From Apiotrichum sp. Y4204 (lineage: Eukaryota; Basidiomycota; Tremellomycetes; Trichosporonales; Trichosporonaceae): a stretch of 56,401 bases of DNA. The stretch spans positions 1 through 56,401 of the forward strand of contig JAMYHL010000132.1 of NCBI GenBank assembly GCA_025531455.1, read 5' to 3'. The notes beneath the pieces were generated by a model. That model worked only from the letters and a program-made list of their open reading frames with translations, ran no database searches and was not told the DNA's origin. The position numbers and the translations under genes are program-made. How positions within the stretch are numbered: position 1 is the first letter of the stretch; each line of letters starts with the position of its first letter. Shown here piece after piece: positions 54,273-56,401 of the stretch.

Positions 54273-55758
54273 ATGTCCGAGGTAGGCCACGCTATCTGTT
54301 CCCGCTGACAGGCAGTACCAGCGCCAGAAGGCGCGGGCGCGCGAGCTCCAGCTCGAAAAGGAGTATGAGCTCAAGCGCGAGCTGGCGCGCAAGGCCGAGG
54401 CGGAGAAGAAGGCCGCCAAGGAGGAGGAAGAGGTGCGTGAGAAGGTGGGAGGTGGACTGTTGTTTTGGGAGGTGCTGGGTGTCACACTGTACCTCCCACC
54501 ATCTTTGTTTACCTCCCACCCCAAGCCATCAGTCGTCATCGTCATACTTACACACAGCGCAAGAAACGCATAGAGGCCGCGATGAAGGAGGCGCGCCGCA
54601 AGGAGCTCATGGCCGCGAATGCCGCCCTGAACAAGGCGCAGGCAAAGGACACGGGGCCGTCGGACGGATACGACCCGTTTGCCGAGGACGCATTTGCTGG
54701 CCCGTCAAAGGTGAGTTGCAGCGTGACACCATGCGCAGCATGGCAACTAGAAGAGCTGTATACTGCTCCAGGGAAAGCTGTCCGATTTCATTGCTCACAC
54801 CTAGCCCCCGCCGCGCGCGACACCAAAGACGACGACTCGCCCAAATGCGCAATCAAACGGCGCTCGCTCGAGCACCGGCGGAGGAGGCGGTTCCAGGCAG
54901 AGGGGCACGACCAAGGCCAAGCCGGAGGTAGTGCCGATGGGGCGCAAGGAGAAGGCGGCGGCAAAGCTCGTGCGCGCGAGTAAGAACAGTGTTGAAGACT
55001 CGCTCTTCTCGGTCCGCGCCCTCGTCGACCAGCGTGAGGGGGGCGGCTCCCGTCCCGGCTCCGGCACGGTGTCCCCGCGTCCCCCTCCGCGCGCGCCGCC
55101 CCGCGCTGGAGTTACCAAACCCGGCGTCCCGCCAAAGAAGACAATGGCGCAGATGAAGAAGGGCGTCGACGTCGGGTCGCTCCGCAAGCTCTGCCCCGAC
55201 CGCGACTCGCGCGACCGCCGCAGCATCGACGAGATCCAACGCGATATACGCATGCGCAAGGCGGCCGCGGCAGGCGGGTCGGGAACATCGACCCCTCGCG
55301 GCGGCGATCGCGGGGCTGCACGACCAGGCGACCGTGATCGCGACCGTGACCGTGACCGAGGACGTGATCCGCGCGATGCCGATCGCCGCGACAGCTTCCG
55401 CGACCGCGAACGCGAGCGCGACCGGTTCCGCGACAAGGAGAGGGATCGCCGGCGCCGCTCCCCGTCGAGCGAGTACGACAGCCCGCCGCGCAAGCGCCGG
55501 CGGGACTCGTTTGACGAGCCGTCGCGCGGCGCCGTGTCGGCCATGATCCAGGAGATGTTTGGGCGCGGACGCGCACCCCGCCGATACGACGATGACTCTG
55601 GGTCGGATATGGAGGCTGGTCTGAGCGATGTCGAGATGGAGGAGAAGCGCGCACTCAAGATTGCCAGGCGTGAGGACGAGCTGGCCGAGAAGGAGGAGAA
55701 TGCCAGGCGCGAGGCCAAGGAGCGTGCGAGGCGCGAGCGTGAGCGCGGGAAGCGCTAA
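54273..55758 (+). CDS. SPT2: SPT2-family chromatin protein / histone chaperone
   Basis: Exons are 54273-54281 (nine bases: Met-Ser-Glu), 54316-54432, 54558-54710 and 54805-55758, giving 410 aa. The start is fixed by a CCACC-ATG context, and the tiny first exon by the GTAGGC donor and GGCAG acceptor; frames agree at all three junctions. The N-terminal half is a charged coiled-coil-like region (YQRQKARARELQLEKEYELKREL). The middle is Gly/Pro/Arg-rich with an Asp/Arg dipeptide run. The C-terminal SPT2 domain carries GAVSAMIQEMFGRGRAPRRYDDDS, SDMEAGLSDVEMEEKRALKIARREDELAE and a basic end. This segment binds the H3-H4 tetramer in yeast and human Spt2, which act in transcription-coupled chromatin maintenance. 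Confidence 0.93.
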
Positions 55759-56017
55759 GGACAGAAGTATTTCCCCGAGACACCCAGTAGCAGCTTGGCA
55801 GCATTTTGCGTGGGCCCATTCCACCGCATAGACAGCGTTCTCGCTCTTGTTGTACCCAATCCATATGCATAGATACCACCAACGCGACGGAAGCGCAGGA
55901 CTGGCATTGATTGTTTGGCACTGGTATCGCTGCCAGTTCGACTTGCATTCCATAGTGTACACTACCAACCACCTACAGCATCCTTCCACATCGTATTGAG
56001 CACACCCACACATCCTA
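55759..56017. terminator. Convergent 3' flanks of SPT2 and LAS17-like genes
   Basis: About 260 bases between converging stop codons; no distinct signal was identified beyond position. Confidence 0.4.
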
Positions 56018-56401
56018 CTACCAGTCGTCATCGCTGTCCTCGTCCTCCTCATCACTGTCGCCGAGATCCTGCTTACGCTGCGCAAGCGCCGCGGCAAGCG
56101 AGTCAGCGAGCCCGCCGCCGCCCGACTCGGGAGCGGCCGACGCAGCCGCAACGCCGACAGCCGCGCCGCTGGCAACGCCGATTCCGCCCGCTGCGGCTGG
56201 CGAGATGTGCTGTTGAGTCGAGTCCACCTTCTTGAGCTTGTGCACGCCCTGGCCCTGGATGGACGCGAGGAGCGCCGAGCGGCCGCCGCCGTCGCCCATC
56301 GGCGAAGGGCGGGCCGGGGACGGGGCAGCGGGAGAGGCGCCGGGGGGCGGTGGTGGGGGAGGAGGGGCGGCGTGCGAGGGAGGTGGCGGCGGGGGTGGTG
56401 G
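56018..56401 (-). CDS. LAS17: WASP/Las17-like actin nucleation-promoting factor, C-terminal part (5' end outside window)
   Basis: The frame is open to the window edge, so the gene is 5' truncated by the window, not broken. Reading on the minus strand there is a poly-proline region (runs of eight Pro), then a WH2 actin-binding motif (GGGRSALLASIQGQGVHKLKKVD). A C-helix-like GGLADSLAAALAQRKQDLGD follows, then an acidic terminus ending EEDEDSDDDW with the Arp2/3-binding Trp. This is the verprolin-central-acidic module of WASP/Las17, which activates Arp2/3 at endocytic actin patches. An Ala/Gly/Ser-rich spacer separates WH2 and the central region. Confidence 0.9.
   Translation of the reverse strand, partial: PPPPPPPPSHAAPPPPPPPPGASPAAPSPARPSPMGDGGGRSALLASIQGQGVHKLKKVDSTQQHISPAAAGGIGVASGAAVGVAAASAAPESGGGGLADSLAAALAQRKQDLGDSDEEDEDSDDDW

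Noticed and set aside
1..56401. Transposons, CRISPR arrays, rRNA, phage or horizontally acquired islands
   Set aside because: No terminal repeats with transposase, regularly spaced repeats or foreign-looking coding blocks were seen; base composition and intron style are uniform.

Overview
The window is nuclear DNA from a GC-rich basidiomycete, most likely a tremellomycete yeast of the Trichosporonales/Tremellales type. That placement is inferred from the protein set, the C-ending codon preference and the intron style. Nearly every recognisable gene is broken by very short GT-AG introns (mostly 33-50 nt) with a CTAAC/CTGAC-like branch site a few bases before the AG. No bacterial operon, CRISPR array, transposon, rRNA or convincing tRNA gene was found. 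In total 25 protein genes are supported; two run off the ends of the window.

Left part (1-12.4 kb): the 3' end of a HID1-type Golgi protein, tRNA-dihydrouridine synthase DUS4 on the minus strand, two unrecognised Ser/Pro-rich proteins with long flanking non-coding DNA, and a KDEL-tailed two-domain protein disulfide isomerase.

Middle-left (12.9-26.4 kb): NAD-glycerol-3-phosphate dehydrogenase with a perfect PTS2 peroxisomal signal before a second in-frame ATG, a NUDCD1-like CS-domain protein divergent from a 1186-residue disordered AT-hook protein, ribosomal protein uS3, and the IPC synthase subunit KEI1.

Middle-right (26.4-39.5 kb): a 3.3-kb non-coding stretch with GATA-type sites in front of a MEP2-type ammonium transporter, then proteasome lid deubiquitinase RPN11, a mitochondrial RMND1/DUF155 protein, and a convergent pair of flavoenzymes (Baeyer-Villiger-like monooxygenase and old-yellow-enzyme-like reductase). 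The reductase start codon is split by an intron.

Right part (39.5-56.4 kb): an unrecognised basic/disordered protein, a VAMP7-like R-SNARE, exosome subunit MTR3 in tandem with no-go-decay factor DOM34, isopropylmalate isomerase LEU1, proteasome lid subunit RPN3, a PPIL4/Rct1-type cyclophilin-RRM protein divergent from histone chaperone SPT2, and the C-terminal WH2/acidic tail of a WASP/Las17 protein.

Most genes are conserved housekeeping genes: RNA surveillance (MTR3, DOM34), proteasome lid (RPN3, RPN11), chromatin and transcription (SPT2, PPIL4-like, AT-hook protein), and membrane traffic (HID1, VAMP7). No new multi-gene system was recognised. The most informative observations are gene-structure and targeting features. 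Exon coordinates were derived by eye from splice consensus, frame continuity and family conservation; every complete spliced CDS given here sums to a multiple of three.
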